Below, piece after piece: positions 15,238-24,266 of a DNA stretch of 64,000 bases. Numbering within the stretch: the stretch's first letter is position 1; every line of letters starts with the position of its first letter. The position numbers and the translations under genes were made by a program. The stretch comes from Pseudomonadota bacterium (GTDB lineage Bacteria; Pseudomonadota; Gammaproteobacteria; Pseudomonadales; Pseudohongiellaceae), in the NCBI GenBank assembly GCA_027621405.1, contig JAQCBT010000003.1, forward strand, positions 124,001 through 188,000, in the 5' to 3' direction. The notes beneath the pieces were generated by a model, which saw only the letters and a list, made by a program, of their open reading frames with translations, ran no database searches and was not told where the DNA came from.

Positions 15238-17439
15238 ATGGCCATTAAGCTCCCTGAATTCCCTGCTAGCGCCTACGTCGGCAACGCCACCTCGATACAA
15301 CCGTGTCTGGGTGCCCGCTTGTATGAAGACGACTATGGCAGCATCCTGTTTGGCGCCCCTCCCGAGGTGCTGAAAGGCTTGCTCCTGCATGGCATTAGCA
15401 ACTTCGACAGCGTGGTACTGCCCGACGTGCGGGAGAAAGGCGGTTCTCTCACCAATAGCCTGGAATTTCCCCTCTACTTCTTCCTCTTCGTCAGCAAGGG
15501 CCTGGAACAGGGCCGCAAGCTGAACCTGGTGGGGGATGCCGATGCGATCAGCCAGACCCTGCGCCTGCTGCGCATTACCCTGCTGGGCCCGACCCGTGAT
15601 GAACTCTTGAACTGGCGTACTGAGCCGGAACTCATCAAGGAATGGCTGGCCGCCAGCAATGAACTTGCGCTCAAGGACAGATACGGCGAAACCATTCCCG
15701 TGGAGGATTTCTTTAACCTCTGCCCATTCAAGGATGGCAGCGCCACTGTGGGCGATCACCTGATTACCCGCCAGTCGACCGACGTCTTTGAAATCAACGC
15801 CAAGGGATCGCTTACCACGATAGACCTGAATGAAGACACTGATCTGGTCCCACCCTACCAGGTAGCTCCGGACTACGTCCCCGGCGGCCTCACCAAGATG
15901 GGTATCGAGGTACTGGGCGGCGCATCAGGATTTACCCCGTCGGAACCATGCACCGGCCTGGCGCTGTGCTATATCGGCGAATACATCCTCATCGATTGCA
16001 TCCCATTCCTGGATGAACACCTGTTTGCCCGGGGAATATCCAAGAACCAGATCGCCGCGGTGTTCCTGACTCACCTACACGACGACCATTCTTCCCTGTT
16101 CCCCCTGATGATGATGCCGCAGCGGGTGGACATCATTACATCGCGCGAGATCTACAACATGGCCATGGACAAACTGGCCTGTGGTATAGGCTGGAAGCCG
16201 GAAGCCATTCGTGAACATTTCCGACTGGTGGAAGCGCGACCGGGTAAGCGCCTGAACTATTTTGGGCTCACGATCGAGCCCCATGTCACCGTGCACAGTA
16301 TTCCCACCATCGGCGCAACCTTCTCCACAGTGCACCGCGGCATCGAGCGAGAAGTCTGCGTCGTTGGTGATAACCACACCATGAGTGCCATCCGGGAGAT
16401 GACGAACCGCGGCCTGATCCGCGAGAGCACCACGGACAATCTCGAGCGACTCTACAGCGAGCGCTTCTCCCTGCTGGTGGCCGATGGCGGCGCTGGCGCC
16501 ATTCACGGCGATCCGGCCGATGCCCTGCATTCCAATGCTGACCGCGTGGTATTTGTGCACGTTGAGAAACTCGCCAACGAATTTGATACTACATTCTCCC
16601 TGGCCACTTCCGGCAAGCGCTATACGATCCTGGAAGGCGATCCGGCAATCTATACCTCCCAGATCAACCACTACCTCACCGTGTGGCTGGGACGTCCATT
16701 CCCCAATCGTTGGATGCGCAGCCTGCTGGCCGAGGAAGAGATTCGTCGCTACAACACCGACGATGTCATCCTGGTGCAGGACTCAACAACCCGCGGTTAC
16801 GTTTACCTGATCCTCACCGGTTACTGTGAAGTAGTTCGCCATGATGGTGTGGAACTACATCACGAAGCCAACCTGCAGGCTGGCGACATTCTGGGCGAGA
16901 TGGCAGTTATCACCGGTACCGGCACACGCAATGCCAGCGTAGTAGCAAGGACACCTGTCACCCTTTGCGTATTCTCTGAAGAAACCTTCAAGTCATTCAT
17001 CGTGGCGGAAGGCTTCCAGGATCGCTTGCTGGTGCAGTGGGCCATGCGCCCCGCTATCGCCAGGCAACCACAATTCCAGAGACTCAGTTCCATTGTGCTG
17101 GAAAAACTAAGCCGCATCGGTGAATTAAGGGAGTTGGGGCCAGGCGACAGCCTTGAGCTGACCTCCGACTGCTGGTGCCTGTTGTCCGAGGGCGAAGCGA
17201 AGATCAATGGCAACAGCATGTTCATCAATGAAGACTACGGTTCGCGACCATTCGCACCGGAAATCACCGGCCCGGTCTCTACCCGCGATGGTTGCAAGCT
17301 ACTGCTGTTCAGCAAGAAACATCTGGAGAAGCTGCGTCTGGAAACTCCGCAACTCAACTACCAGCTGCGCAAGATGCGCATGCGCAGTCCAAACCAATTG
17401 GTGAACTGGCGCCTGGGCAGAGTCAACATCCTGCAGTAA
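15238..17439 (+). CDS. Metallo-beta-lactamase fold protein fused to cNMP-binding domain
   Basis: The 733-residue protein has an N-terminal region (about 1-220) that I do not recognise. A metallo-beta-lactamase domain follows, with THLHDDH at residues 278-284 and VVGDNH and VADGGAG later as probable further metal ligands. A cyclic-nucleotide-binding domain lies at about 490-610, with GDILGEMAVITG and TRNASVVA near 550-570 including the phosphate-binding Arg. The last 110 residues look like a second, degenerate beta-roll. No signal peptide or TM helix is seen. A hydrolase controlled by cAMP, cGMP or a similar ligand is a reasonable inference; the substrate is unknown. The hotdog gene follows after 55 bases. 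Confidence 0.78.
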   Translation: MAIKLPEFPASAYVGNATSIQPCLGARLYEDDYGSILFGAPPEVLKGLLLHGISNFDSVVLPDVREKGGSLTNSLEFPLYFFLFVSKGLEQGRKLNLVGDADAISQTLRLLRITLLGPTRDELLNWRTEPELIKEWLAASNELALKDRYGETIPVEDFFNLCPFKDGSATVGDHLITRQSTDVFEINAKGSLTTIDLNEDTDLVPPYQVAPDYVPGGLTKMGIEVLGGASGFTPSEPCTGLALCYIGEYILIDCIPFLDEHLFARGISKNQIAAVFLTHLHDDHSSLFPLMMMPQRVDIITSREIYNMAMDKLACGIGWKPEAIREHFRLVEARPGKRLNYFGLTIEPHVTVHSIPTIGATFSTVHRGIEREVCVVGDNHTMSAIREMTNRGLIRESTTDNLERLYSERFSLLVADGGAGAIHGDPADALHSNADRVVFVHVEKLANEFDTTFSLATSGKRYTILEGDPAIYTSQINHYLTVWLGRPFPNRWMRSLLAEEEIRRYNTDDVILVQDSTTRGYVYLILTGYCEVVRHDGVELHHEANLQAGDILGEMAVITGTGTRNASVVARTPVTLCVFSEETFKSFIVAEGFQDRLLVQWAMRPAIARQPQFQRLSSIVLEKLSRIGELRELGPGDSLELTSDCWCLLSEGEAKINGNSMFINEDYGSRPFAPEITGPVSTRDGCKLLLFSKKHLEKLRLETPQLNYQLRKMRMRSPNQLVNWRLGRVNILQ

Positions 17440-17494
17440 GCAGTAACGTTTCAGTATTTCCGGAGCATTCTTCTGTCCTGCTCCGCAGCCGACG

Positions 17495-18307
17495 ATGAAC
17501 GCAAACATCTCCACCCTGCAAATCCTGGCCCTGAACGACGCGGAACAATCCGAGAATCGCATCCACAGTGACGAAGTCGCTGCCCGTTATGGTTTCAAGG
17601 GGGCACTGGTCAGCGGTGTCAATGTGTTCGGCTATCTCAGCCAGCCACTGGTACGCATCTACGGCGAGCAGTGGTTGCAGCGAGGCATGCTTGATGTGCT
17701 GTTCATGAAGCCAGCCTACCAGGATGACCTGCTTACCATTAGCACCGAAAACCTGGACGACACCTCAGACCAGCGCAGCCATCTCACCAGCGCGCATAAC
17801 GAGCAAGGCCAGTTACTGGCCCGCCTCGAGTCCTGGCTGCCCACAAGCATGCCGAAGCTGAACGACCTCGCGCACAGCGCCGGTGGCAAGGCGAATAAAG
17901 AACGGGAGGAGATAAGCTGGGACAGGATCGAACTCGGAAGCCCCGCGCCCCTGTTCAGCTGGCAACCCTCCATCGAAGAGAACCAGGCCCATGTACAAAT
18001 GCAACGGGACCAGTCACCCCTGTACCAGGGTGAAGCTCAATACATCCATCCCTATTTCCTGCTGGATGCCTGCAATAAGGCCCTGATGCGCATGTTTATC
18101 CTGCCCGCCTGGGTACACACCGGCAGCAAGCTGGTGCTGCGGGAAGGGATTAGGGTCGGCGACACTCTGCAGGTGCTCACGGTGCCCATCGACAAATGGG
18201 AACGCAAGGGCCACCAATTCATCAAGTTGTATATCGCCATAAAAAAAGACAATGATGTGGCACTTGAAGTAGAGCATACGGCGATATTCCGCCTGGCAGC
18301 CGCCTGA
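17495..18307 (+). CDS. MaoC-like hotdog-fold protein
   Basis: This 270-residue protein resembles double-hotdog MaoC-like proteins. The first half has the segment RYGFKGALVSGVNVFGYLSQPLV, close to the hydratase motif region, and the second half has a second hotdog-like stretch (HPYFLLDACNKALM, then GIRVGDTLQVLTVPIDKWERKGHQF). The clear D-x4-H hydratase dyad of classical MaoC enzymes is not obvious, so it may be a thioesterase-like or non-catalytic member. It sits 55 bases after the MBL/cNMP gene and probably shares its transcript. Confidence 0.6.
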   Translation: MNANISTLQILALNDAEQSENRIHSDEVAARYGFKGALVSGVNVFGYLSQPLVRIYGEQWLQRGMLDVLFMKPAYQDDLLTISTENLDDTSDQRSHLTSAHNEQGQLLARLESWLPTSMPKLNDLAHSAGGKANKEREEISWDRIELGSPAPLFSWQPSIEENQAHVQMQRDQSPLYQGEAQYIHPYFLLDACNKALMRMFILPAWVHTGSKLVLREGIRVGDTLQVLTVPIDKWERKGHQFIKLYIAIKKDNDVALEVEHTAIFRLAAA

Positions 18308-18465
18308 TTCGAATTCCGCTGGCGCCTTCAGGACCAGTCGCTGTGAACCAGCTCAAGAAATTCGCTGGCCGTGGCCCGACAGAGGGTTTCATGCAGACCC
18401 ACTACTGGAGTATATTGCTGACGCTACCGGCGAGATTGCCGGGGCCAGCCACAAGGAGTGACACT

Positions 18466-19029
18466 ATGCCTCTCGACATCACATTCACCCTCAGCGATCG
18501 CGACCTCGAACGCTTCAAGACCATCGTCGGCAACGCTCGCAACAGCAGTGCGGAAAACCTCAGTACGGTGGAAATTGAAAAGTCTGCCTACAAGATCGTC
18601 GACGTGGCCATGAACTCCGATCTTCCCGATTTCATTGCCGATCGCCTGCTGCAGCTCAAAGTGTTGCTGGATATGATGAATGATGAAGACTGGGGCATGG
18701 GCGTGGATGACAAGAACCGCATCCTCACTGCCATGGCCTACTTCGCCGACCCCATCGACCTCATTCCCGATCACATCCCTGGCATCGGATTCCTGGACGA
18801 TGCCATGTTTGTCGAAATCGTCATACGCGAACTCAGCAATGAGATCGAAGCCTATAACGAGTTCTGCGATTACAGGAACGAGGAAGAACAACGCCTCTCC
18901 GATGCGGGCACCGACACCAGCCAGAACCGTGATAGCTGGTTAGGCGAGAAGCGCGAGGAATTGCAGAACCGCATACGGCAAGCCAAAGAAGCGGCAGGCG
19001 ACGAGGACTTCCTGTTTCACATTCTTTAG
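18466..19029 (+). CDS. YkvA/DUF1232 family protein (paralogue 1)
   Basis: The 187-residue protein has a central DUF1232 (YkvA) block: AMAYFADPIDLIPDHIPGIG, then FLDDAMFVEIVIRELSNEIEAY. An N-terminal segment MPLDITFTLSDRDLERFK and an acidic/basic C-terminal helix flank it. The function of the family is unknown. The start has AAGGAG seven bases upstream and was preferred to in-frame upstream codons. A close paralogue lies at 27755-28321 with the same domain order, showing an intragenomic duplication. Confidence 0.8.
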   Translation: MPLDITFTLSDRDLERFKTIVGNARNSSAENLSTVEIEKSAYKIVDVAMNSDLPDFIADRLLQLKVLLDMMNDEDWGMGVDDKNRILTAMAYFADPIDLIPDHIPGIGFLDDAMFVEIVIRELSNEIEAYNEFCDYRNEEEQRLSDAGTDTSQNRDSWLGEKREELQNRIRQAKEAAGDEDFLFHIL

Positions 19030-19105
19030 TGCTGTAAATCTGTAGTCGAAGCGCATCTGTGCATTAGAACCACGTTAGTACGCTTCACAGCAAACCAGCG
19101 ATTCG

Positions 19106-20464
19106 CTAGCGCCCGGTAACCCGCCGCCGCAACGATTCCCGGTCCACTTCCCTGCCGTCTAGCAACACACGATCGATGCGTCGCGTGTTGCGAATGTCCT
19201 GCAGCGGATCGCCATCCAGTACCAGCAAGTCCGCCTGGTAACCGGTACGCAGCAATCCCTGATCCTTTAAACCAAGAAAACGCGCGGCATTTCCCGTCGC
19301 CGCCTGCAGCGCCACCATGGGCGGCACACCAAGGCGCACATATATCTCCAGCTCTCGATGGCCGGTGTAACCAAAGGGATGATCCGGCACCGCACCCGCG
19401 TCGGTGCCCAACACGAGCTGCCCACCCGCTGCAAGAAAACGTGCCAGGCCGTCCCTGACCGACTGCTCCTGTCCAGCATCTCTAACCGGGGTAAGCAGGC
19501 GCTGTTCGCTCACCCGAAGACGACCTGCAGCCTCTTCATCGAGAAACGGCACAAGAAAAGCATCTGCTCCTATCGCCTCGCGGCGCAATTCACCCAGCCC
19601 AAGATTGGGCACCACGAACACATCGGCGTTCGCCGCCTGGCCTGCCAGCGCTGCCGAAAAATCATCACCGATGCGGCCATGCAAGAATCCGTGCACACCC
19701 GCGTCTATGAGGTCCACCATATCCGGCGCCGTCTGTTGATGTACAAACACCCGCAGACCAAGCGCGTTGGCTTCTTCTGCAACAGCCCGGTAGATCTCCG
19801 GCGCCAGCTTCAACTGCGAACCACCCCGATCATCCACCCAGATCTTGATGAACTCGATACCCAACTCGGCCGCCTCGCGTACCTGCGCCCGCGCCTGCAC
19901 CGGATCGCCCAGACCCCGCAGAATCGTCATGCCGGTAGCCGCCTCAACCTGTGCCGTCTCTACCAGAAACTGATTGTTAGGCCCCTGCCCCGGTGGCGCC
20001 ATCCCTGCGGCAAACAGGAACTCCGCGTAGGACTGATCGGTCGCTGCCTGTTGCAACTGAAAATTCAATCCCAACAGGTCCGGATCGCTACCAGCGGAAA
20101 ACACGGCCGAAAATCCATAATAGGCATACTGCTCCAGGTTGGCCCGCAGGTTCTCCTCACCATAGAACTCAGCCCCCCAACCGTCGTACGCCTGGTATCC
20201 AAGATGTGCATGCCCATCGATTAACGCCGGCATCAGAGTCTTCCCGGTCAGATCAATCACCGCATCGGCACTGGCCCCATCCAGATCACCCACACTCTGA
20301 ATCACGCCATTGGCAATCAACACATCAACCGCACTCAATTCGGAACCATCACCAACGATCACGTGAGAGTTCTGGAAAAGTACCGATCCATTCTGTTGCG
20401 CATTAAGCAGCCCGGTACCCCAAAAAAAGAACAGGAAAGCGATAATCGGAGAGGCTTTTTTCAT
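19106..20464 (-). CDS. Secreted amidohydrolase (imidazolonepropionase-like)
   Basis: The 452-residue protein has a signal peptide (IIAFLFFFWGTGLLNAQQ) and the amidohydrolase-superfamily frame: an N-terminal beta-sandwich strand set, DGHAHLGYQ with two metal-binding His, a later FVHQQTAPDM His, HGFLHGR, and LGTDAGAVPDHPFG with the catalytic Asp. This is the layout of prolidase/imidazolonepropionase-like enzymes common in marine bacteria. It is probably periplasmic and cleaves peptides or cyclic amides; the substrate is not known. ATG 20464 has AAGGAG eight bases upstream. It is divergent from the FbiC gene. Confidence 0.85.
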   Translation of the reverse strand: MKKASPIIAFLFFFWGTGLLNAQQNGSVLFQNSHVIVGDGSELSAVDVLIANGVIQSVGDLDGASADAVIDLTGKTLMPALIDGHAHLGYQAYDGWGAEFYGEENLRANLEQYAYYGFSAVFSAGSDPDLLGLNFQLQQAATDQSYAEFLFAAGMAPPGQGPNNQFLVETAQVEAATGMTILRGLGDPVQARAQVREAAELGIEFIKIWVDDRGGSQLKLAPEIYRAVAEEANALGLRVFVHQQTAPDMVDLIDAGVHGFLHGRIGDDFSAALAGQAANADVFVVPNLGLGELRREAIGADAFLVPFLDEEAAGRLRVSEQRLLTPVRDAGQEQSVRDGLARFLAAGGQLVLGTDAGAVPDHPFGYTGHRELEIYVRLGVPPMVALQAATGNAARFLGLKDQGLLRTGYQADLLVLDGDPLQDIRNTRRIDRVLLDGREVDRESLRRRVTGR

Positions 20465-20782
20465 ATTTATTTCTCCTTGACGAGAAGAGTGAAGCCGCAG
20501 TGTAGCAAGACCATTTTTGTTTCTAAAAGGTTTAAATTGTCCCTCGCCAGCTTCAATGAGGGAGCGGGTACACCCTGTAGGACCGTGCGGGGCGGAGACA
20601 GTCTGTGCTCCTGCATCTTCAAAGGATGACCTTTGCTGGCGAGCATACCAAACCGGTCCCACCCACTCCGGCATCCCTCGATAGAACCCATCGCTGAGCA
20701 GCCAGAACCCTTAAAAATCACTCAATTTTTAGCCACGGGGCTGTTATTCTGCCAACTGATTGAACCGAATCGGGAACCCCAA
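20465..20782. other. Divergent intergenic region
   Basis: This stretch separates the amidohydrolase and FbiC starts. It contains a nine-base perfect inverted repeat, CTCGCCAGC (20543-20551) and GCTGGCGAG (20635-20643), separated by 83 bases. The FbiC frame stays open through its right half, with a TTG at 20633, so part of this region may be coding. I cannot place promoters with confidence. Confidence 0.35.
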
Positions 20783-23209
20783 GTGCCGACACCCTCTCCC
20801 CAGGGCCTAAGCAAGCATGAAGCCCTGGCCCTGGCCGACAACGACAACACCGCAGAGCTGGTGGAGATGGCTGGCGCCCTCAGGGATGCCAGCCACGGCA
20901 AACTGATCACCTATTCGAGAAAGGTTTTTATCCCCCTCACCAAGCTGTGCCGCGACGTCTGCCACTACTGCACCTTCGCCCAGACTCCCAGGCACATTCC
21001 CCAGGCCTACATGGCCAAGGAAGAAGTACTGGAGCTATGCCGCGCCGGCGCTGACATGGGCTGCCAGGAAGCGCTGTTTACCCTGGGTGAGAAACCCGAG
21101 CTGCGCTACAAGGCCGCGAGGGAAGCCCTGGCCGAACTGGGTTACGAGAGCACGCTGCATTATGTGGCGGCGGTCGCAGAGGCCGTGATGAAAGAAACCG
21201 GCCTGCTGCCGCATATTAATGCCGGCAACATGACCCGCGAGGAGATTGCCATGCTGCGCCCGGTTAGCGCATCTATGGGCATCATGCTGGAATCTGCCTC
21301 GCCACGACTGTGTGAGAAAGGCATGCCGCACTACGGCTCGCCGGACAAGGATCCGGAAGTTCGACTGCACACTTTGGCACTGGCAGGCGAAGCCAATGTA
21401 CCGTTCACCACCGGCATACTGATAGGCATCGGTGAGACCCGCAGCGAACGCATCGAGTCATTGTTAAGAATCAGGGAAGTGCACGAACAGTATGGACACA
21501 TCCAGGAAGTCATCGTGCAGAACTTCCGCGCCAAGCCGAATACGAAGATGTCCCTGGCACCGGAACCAGACCTGGATGATTTATTGTGGACCCTGGCGGT
21601 AACCCGCCTGATCTTCGGCGAGCACATGAACATCCAGGCACCTCCCAACCTGAGTCCCGGTGTTCTGCCAAAACTTGCTGCCGCGGGCATCAACGACTGG
21701 GGCGGCGTGTCACCTCTCACCCCGGACCATGTGAATCCGGAGGCACCCTGGCCACACCTGGATCAACTGGCGCAGGAAACCGCCAGCGCCGGCATGTTCC
21801 TGGAACAACGCCTGACCATCTATCCCGAATATGTCCGTGACGCAGAACGCTGGCTTGATCCTGCAATGCGCACGGCGGTGCTCAAGCATTCCGACGGCCA
21901 GGGTTTCGCAAAGAGGGACACCTGGGTCTCAGGGGTGGAGAAAGAGATACCGGCCCTGGAGAAACAGCTGGTACATGAGAAAGGTAAAGTAGTTTCCGGC
22001 AACATCAGAGAAATCGTTGCCCAGTGTCAATCAGGCCAGCTTCCAGAAGAATGCGACATCGCCACCTTATTCACTGCAAGGGGCGGAGATTTCTCCTATG
22101 TAGTGGCAGCAGCCGATGAGTTGCGCCAGCAGAGCAATGGCGATGTGGTCAGCTACGTCGTTAACCGCAACATCAATTACACCAATGTCTGTTACTTCAA
22201 GTGCCAGTTCTGTGCGTTCTCCAAAGGCAAGCAGAGTGAGAACCTGCGTGGTAAACCCTATGACCTGTCGGCGGGGGAACTGGCGCGGCGCTGCCAGGAA
22301 GCCTGGGCCCGGGGCGCCACCGAGGTTTGCATGCAGGGCGGAATCCATCCGGACTACACCGGCCAGACCTATATCGACATCGTTTCCACCGTGAAACAGG
22401 CTGTGCCCGAGATGCACGTGCATGCCTTCTCGCCACTGGAAGTCTGGCAGGGAGCGGCAACACTGGGAGTGCCCATCAGGGAGTTCCTGTCCCGTTTGCG
22501 GGAGGCCGGATTGAATACCTTGCCGGGCACTGCTGCCGAGGTGTTGCACGACGAGGTCAGGCAAAGCATCTGCAGCGACAAGCTGAATACCAGCCAGTGG
22601 CTGGAAGTCATGGCTACCGCTCACGAACTGGGATTCAATACCACCGCTACCATCATGTTCGGCCATGTCGATAACTATGGTCACTGGGCTGCCCACCTCA
22701 GTGCGATACGTCGGCTACAGGATACTACCGGTGGCTTCACCGAGTTCGTACCTCTGCCCTATGTGCCCATGGAAGCACCCATGTACCTGAAGGGGAAATC
22801 CCGTCGTGGCCCAAGTTTCCGGGAGGCGCTGCTGATGCATGCCGTACCACGACTGGCGTTCCATGGCGCAATCGCCAATATCCAGACGTCATGGGTGAAG
22901 ATGGGCAAGCAGGGAGCTCTGCTGGCCCTCGACTGCGGTGCCAATGATCTCGGTGGTTCGCTGATGAATGAGAGTATTACCCGGGCCGCCGGAGCCGAAC
23001 ATGGCCAGGAGTGGCCGCCATCCGAGATAGAACAGGCGATTCAAACCATCGGTCGCAATCCGCGCATGCGCACAACCCTCTATGGCGACGCCCCTGAGGG
23101 CCAGCGCAGCCGCGCCTTCCAGGCCGAGGCACTGCTGGAAATCAACAATGACATGGCGGGCAAACGACAGCGCAGCAAGCGGCTGGAAGCCGTGGTTAAC
23201 CTCGCCTGA
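20783..23209 (+). CDS. fbiC: FbiC: fused CofG/CofH FO synthase
   Basis: This two-domain radical SAM enzyme makes FO (7,8-didemethyl-8-hydroxy-5-deazariboflavin), the chromophore of coenzyme F420, from tyrosine and 5-amino-6-ribitylamino-uracil. The CofG half has CRDVCHYCTFAQTP with cysteines 56, 60 and 63. The CofH half has NVCYFKCQFCAFSKGK with cysteines 470, 474 and 477. Each is a CxxxCxxC [4Fe-4S]/SAM site. HAFSPLEVWQGA and FGHVDNYGHWA mark the CofH core. The fused arrangement is the actinobacterial FbiC type; archaea and cyanobacteria use separate proteins. The start is uncertain: GTG 20783 is used, while TTG 20633 would add 50 residues. No other F420 gene is in the window. Confidence 0.9.
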   Translation: MPTPSPQGLSKHEALALADNDNTAELVEMAGALRDASHGKLITYSRKVFIPLTKLCRDVCHYCTFAQTPRHIPQAYMAKEEVLELCRAGADMGCQEALFTLGEKPELRYKAAREALAELGYESTLHYVAAVAEAVMKETGLLPHINAGNMTREEIAMLRPVSASMGIMLESASPRLCEKGMPHYGSPDKDPEVRLHTLALAGEANVPFTTGILIGIGETRSERIESLLRIREVHEQYGHIQEVIVQNFRAKPNTKMSLAPEPDLDDLLWTLAVTRLIFGEHMNIQAPPNLSPGVLPKLAAAGINDWGGVSPLTPDHVNPEAPWPHLDQLAQETASAGMFLEQRLTIYPEYVRDAERWLDPAMRTAVLKHSDGQGFAKRDTWVSGVEKEIPALEKQLVHEKGKVVSGNIREIVAQCQSGQLPEECDIATLFTARGGDFSYVVAAADELRQQSNGDVVSYVVNRNINYTNVCYFKCQFCAFSKGKQSENLRGKPYDLSAGELARRCQEAWARGATEVCMQGGIHPDYTGQTYIDIVSTVKQAVPEMHVHAFSPLEVWQGAATLGVPIREFLSRLREAGLNTLPGTAAEVLHDEVRQSICSDKLNTSQWLEVMATAHELGFNTTATIMFGHVDNYGHWAAHLSAIRRLQDTTGGFTEFVPLPYVPMEAPMYLKGKSRRGPSFREALLMHAVPRLAFHGAIANIQTSWVKMGKQGALLALDCGANDLGGSLMNESITRAAGAEHGQEWPPSEIEQAIQTIGRNPRMRTTLYGDAPEGQRSRAFQAEALLEINNDMAGKRQRSKRLEAVVNLA

Positions 23210-23354
23210 CAAGCCTTCGCCGGAAGCGCAAAATCTCAGACCAATAATTCTGCTGTAACGCCTTCTTATCGGTTACAATCCCGCGCTAACTCTATTTCGC
23301 CCTGACTGGCGCAATCCGCAAGATCAACACGAGCTCTAACAACAGAAGCAGACA

Positions 23355-24245
23355 ATGAAGATATGCATTACAGGCGCCAATAGCAGCGTCGGCCAGAACC
23401 TCCTCAACCATCTGGCCAACAAGGAAGGTGCCGAAGTGATCGCCGGCGTTCGCTCACAAAAGGCTTTCGCCGACCTGCCCCAGGCAGCGAATATCAAACC
23501 CACTACCATCAGCTATGAAGACAGCGAGAGCCTGAATACGGCCATGGCTGGCGCCGACTGTGTTATCCATCTCGCCGGCATACTGATCGAGAGCAAGCAT
23601 TCCAACTATGCCAGCGCTAATGTAGCCGCCACGGCGGCAGTAGTGGCCGCTGCACAGTCGCAGAATCTCAAGCACATCATCTTTATCAGCGTGGTAGGCG
23701 CGAGCCCCGATTCGAACAATGCCTATTTTCGCTCCAAGGGTGCTGCAGAACAGATAGTTGCCGGCTCCGGTATCGCCGCCACCATCATTCGAACACCGAT
23801 ACTGCTTGGCCCGGGAACTGCCGGTGCCTGGTCCCTGCTTGCCGCGGCCAAAAACCCCAAATGCAAGGTGCTGGGTGGCGGCCATTATCGCATGCGTCCG
23901 CTGGACACCGATGACCTGAGCAGCGCACTCACCACCCTGGGCATGAACCCGGCATCTGGCGTAAGCACCCATGAACTGGTCGGACCACAAAGCATTCCCT
24001 ACCGGGAACTGATCCAGAAGACGGCGAAGATGCTCGGCAAGGAAGTGGAAGTAGGCAGTGTGCCAGTCTTCATGGCCAAGATCGGAGCCGCACTCACCAG
24101 CACGTTGAAGGGCGGCGGCATTACCCCGACCGTTATCGATGTCATCACCAGCGATGAAATAGTAGAGACAAATGCCGACGCCGCGCTCGGCCTGACATTG
24201 AGTTCGCTGGATGACACCCTGCAGAGAATTATCAAGGCAAGCTGA
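23355..24245 (+). CDS. NAD(P)-dependent epimerase/dehydratase (atypical extended SDR)
   Basis: The 296-residue protein begins with a Rossmann motif (KICITGANSSVGQNLLNHL) and contains DCVIHLAGILIES and IIFISVVGASPDSNNAYFRSKGAAEQIV. The YFRSK segment gives the YxxxK-like pair. TIIRTPILLGPGTAG and the rest of the chain fit the NDUFA9/NmrA-like atypical SDR group, which often binds NADP and may lack catalysis. It starts a run of genes with very short gaps (21 bases to the next), suggesting one operon with the following membrane and lipid genes. Confidence 0.8.
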   Translation: MKICITGANSSVGQNLLNHLANKEGAEVIAGVRSQKAFADLPQAANIKPTTISYEDSESLNTAMAGADCVIHLAGILIESKHSNYASANVAATAAVVAAAQSQNLKHIIFISVVGASPDSNNAYFRSKGAAEQIVAGSGIAATIIRTPILLGPGTAGAWSLLAAAKNPKCKVLGGGHYRMRPLDTDDLSSALTTLGMNPASGVSTHELVGPQSIPYRELIQKTAKMLGKEVEVGSVPVFMAKIGAALTSTLKGGGITPTVIDVITSDEIVETNADAALGLTLSSLDDTLQRIIKAS

Positions 24246-24266
24246 GAAGAACAAGCAGAGAGAACT

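Noticed and set aside
19358-20224. 288-codon plus-strand frame inside the amidohydrolase gene.
   Set aside because: Antisense shadow with no family resemblance.
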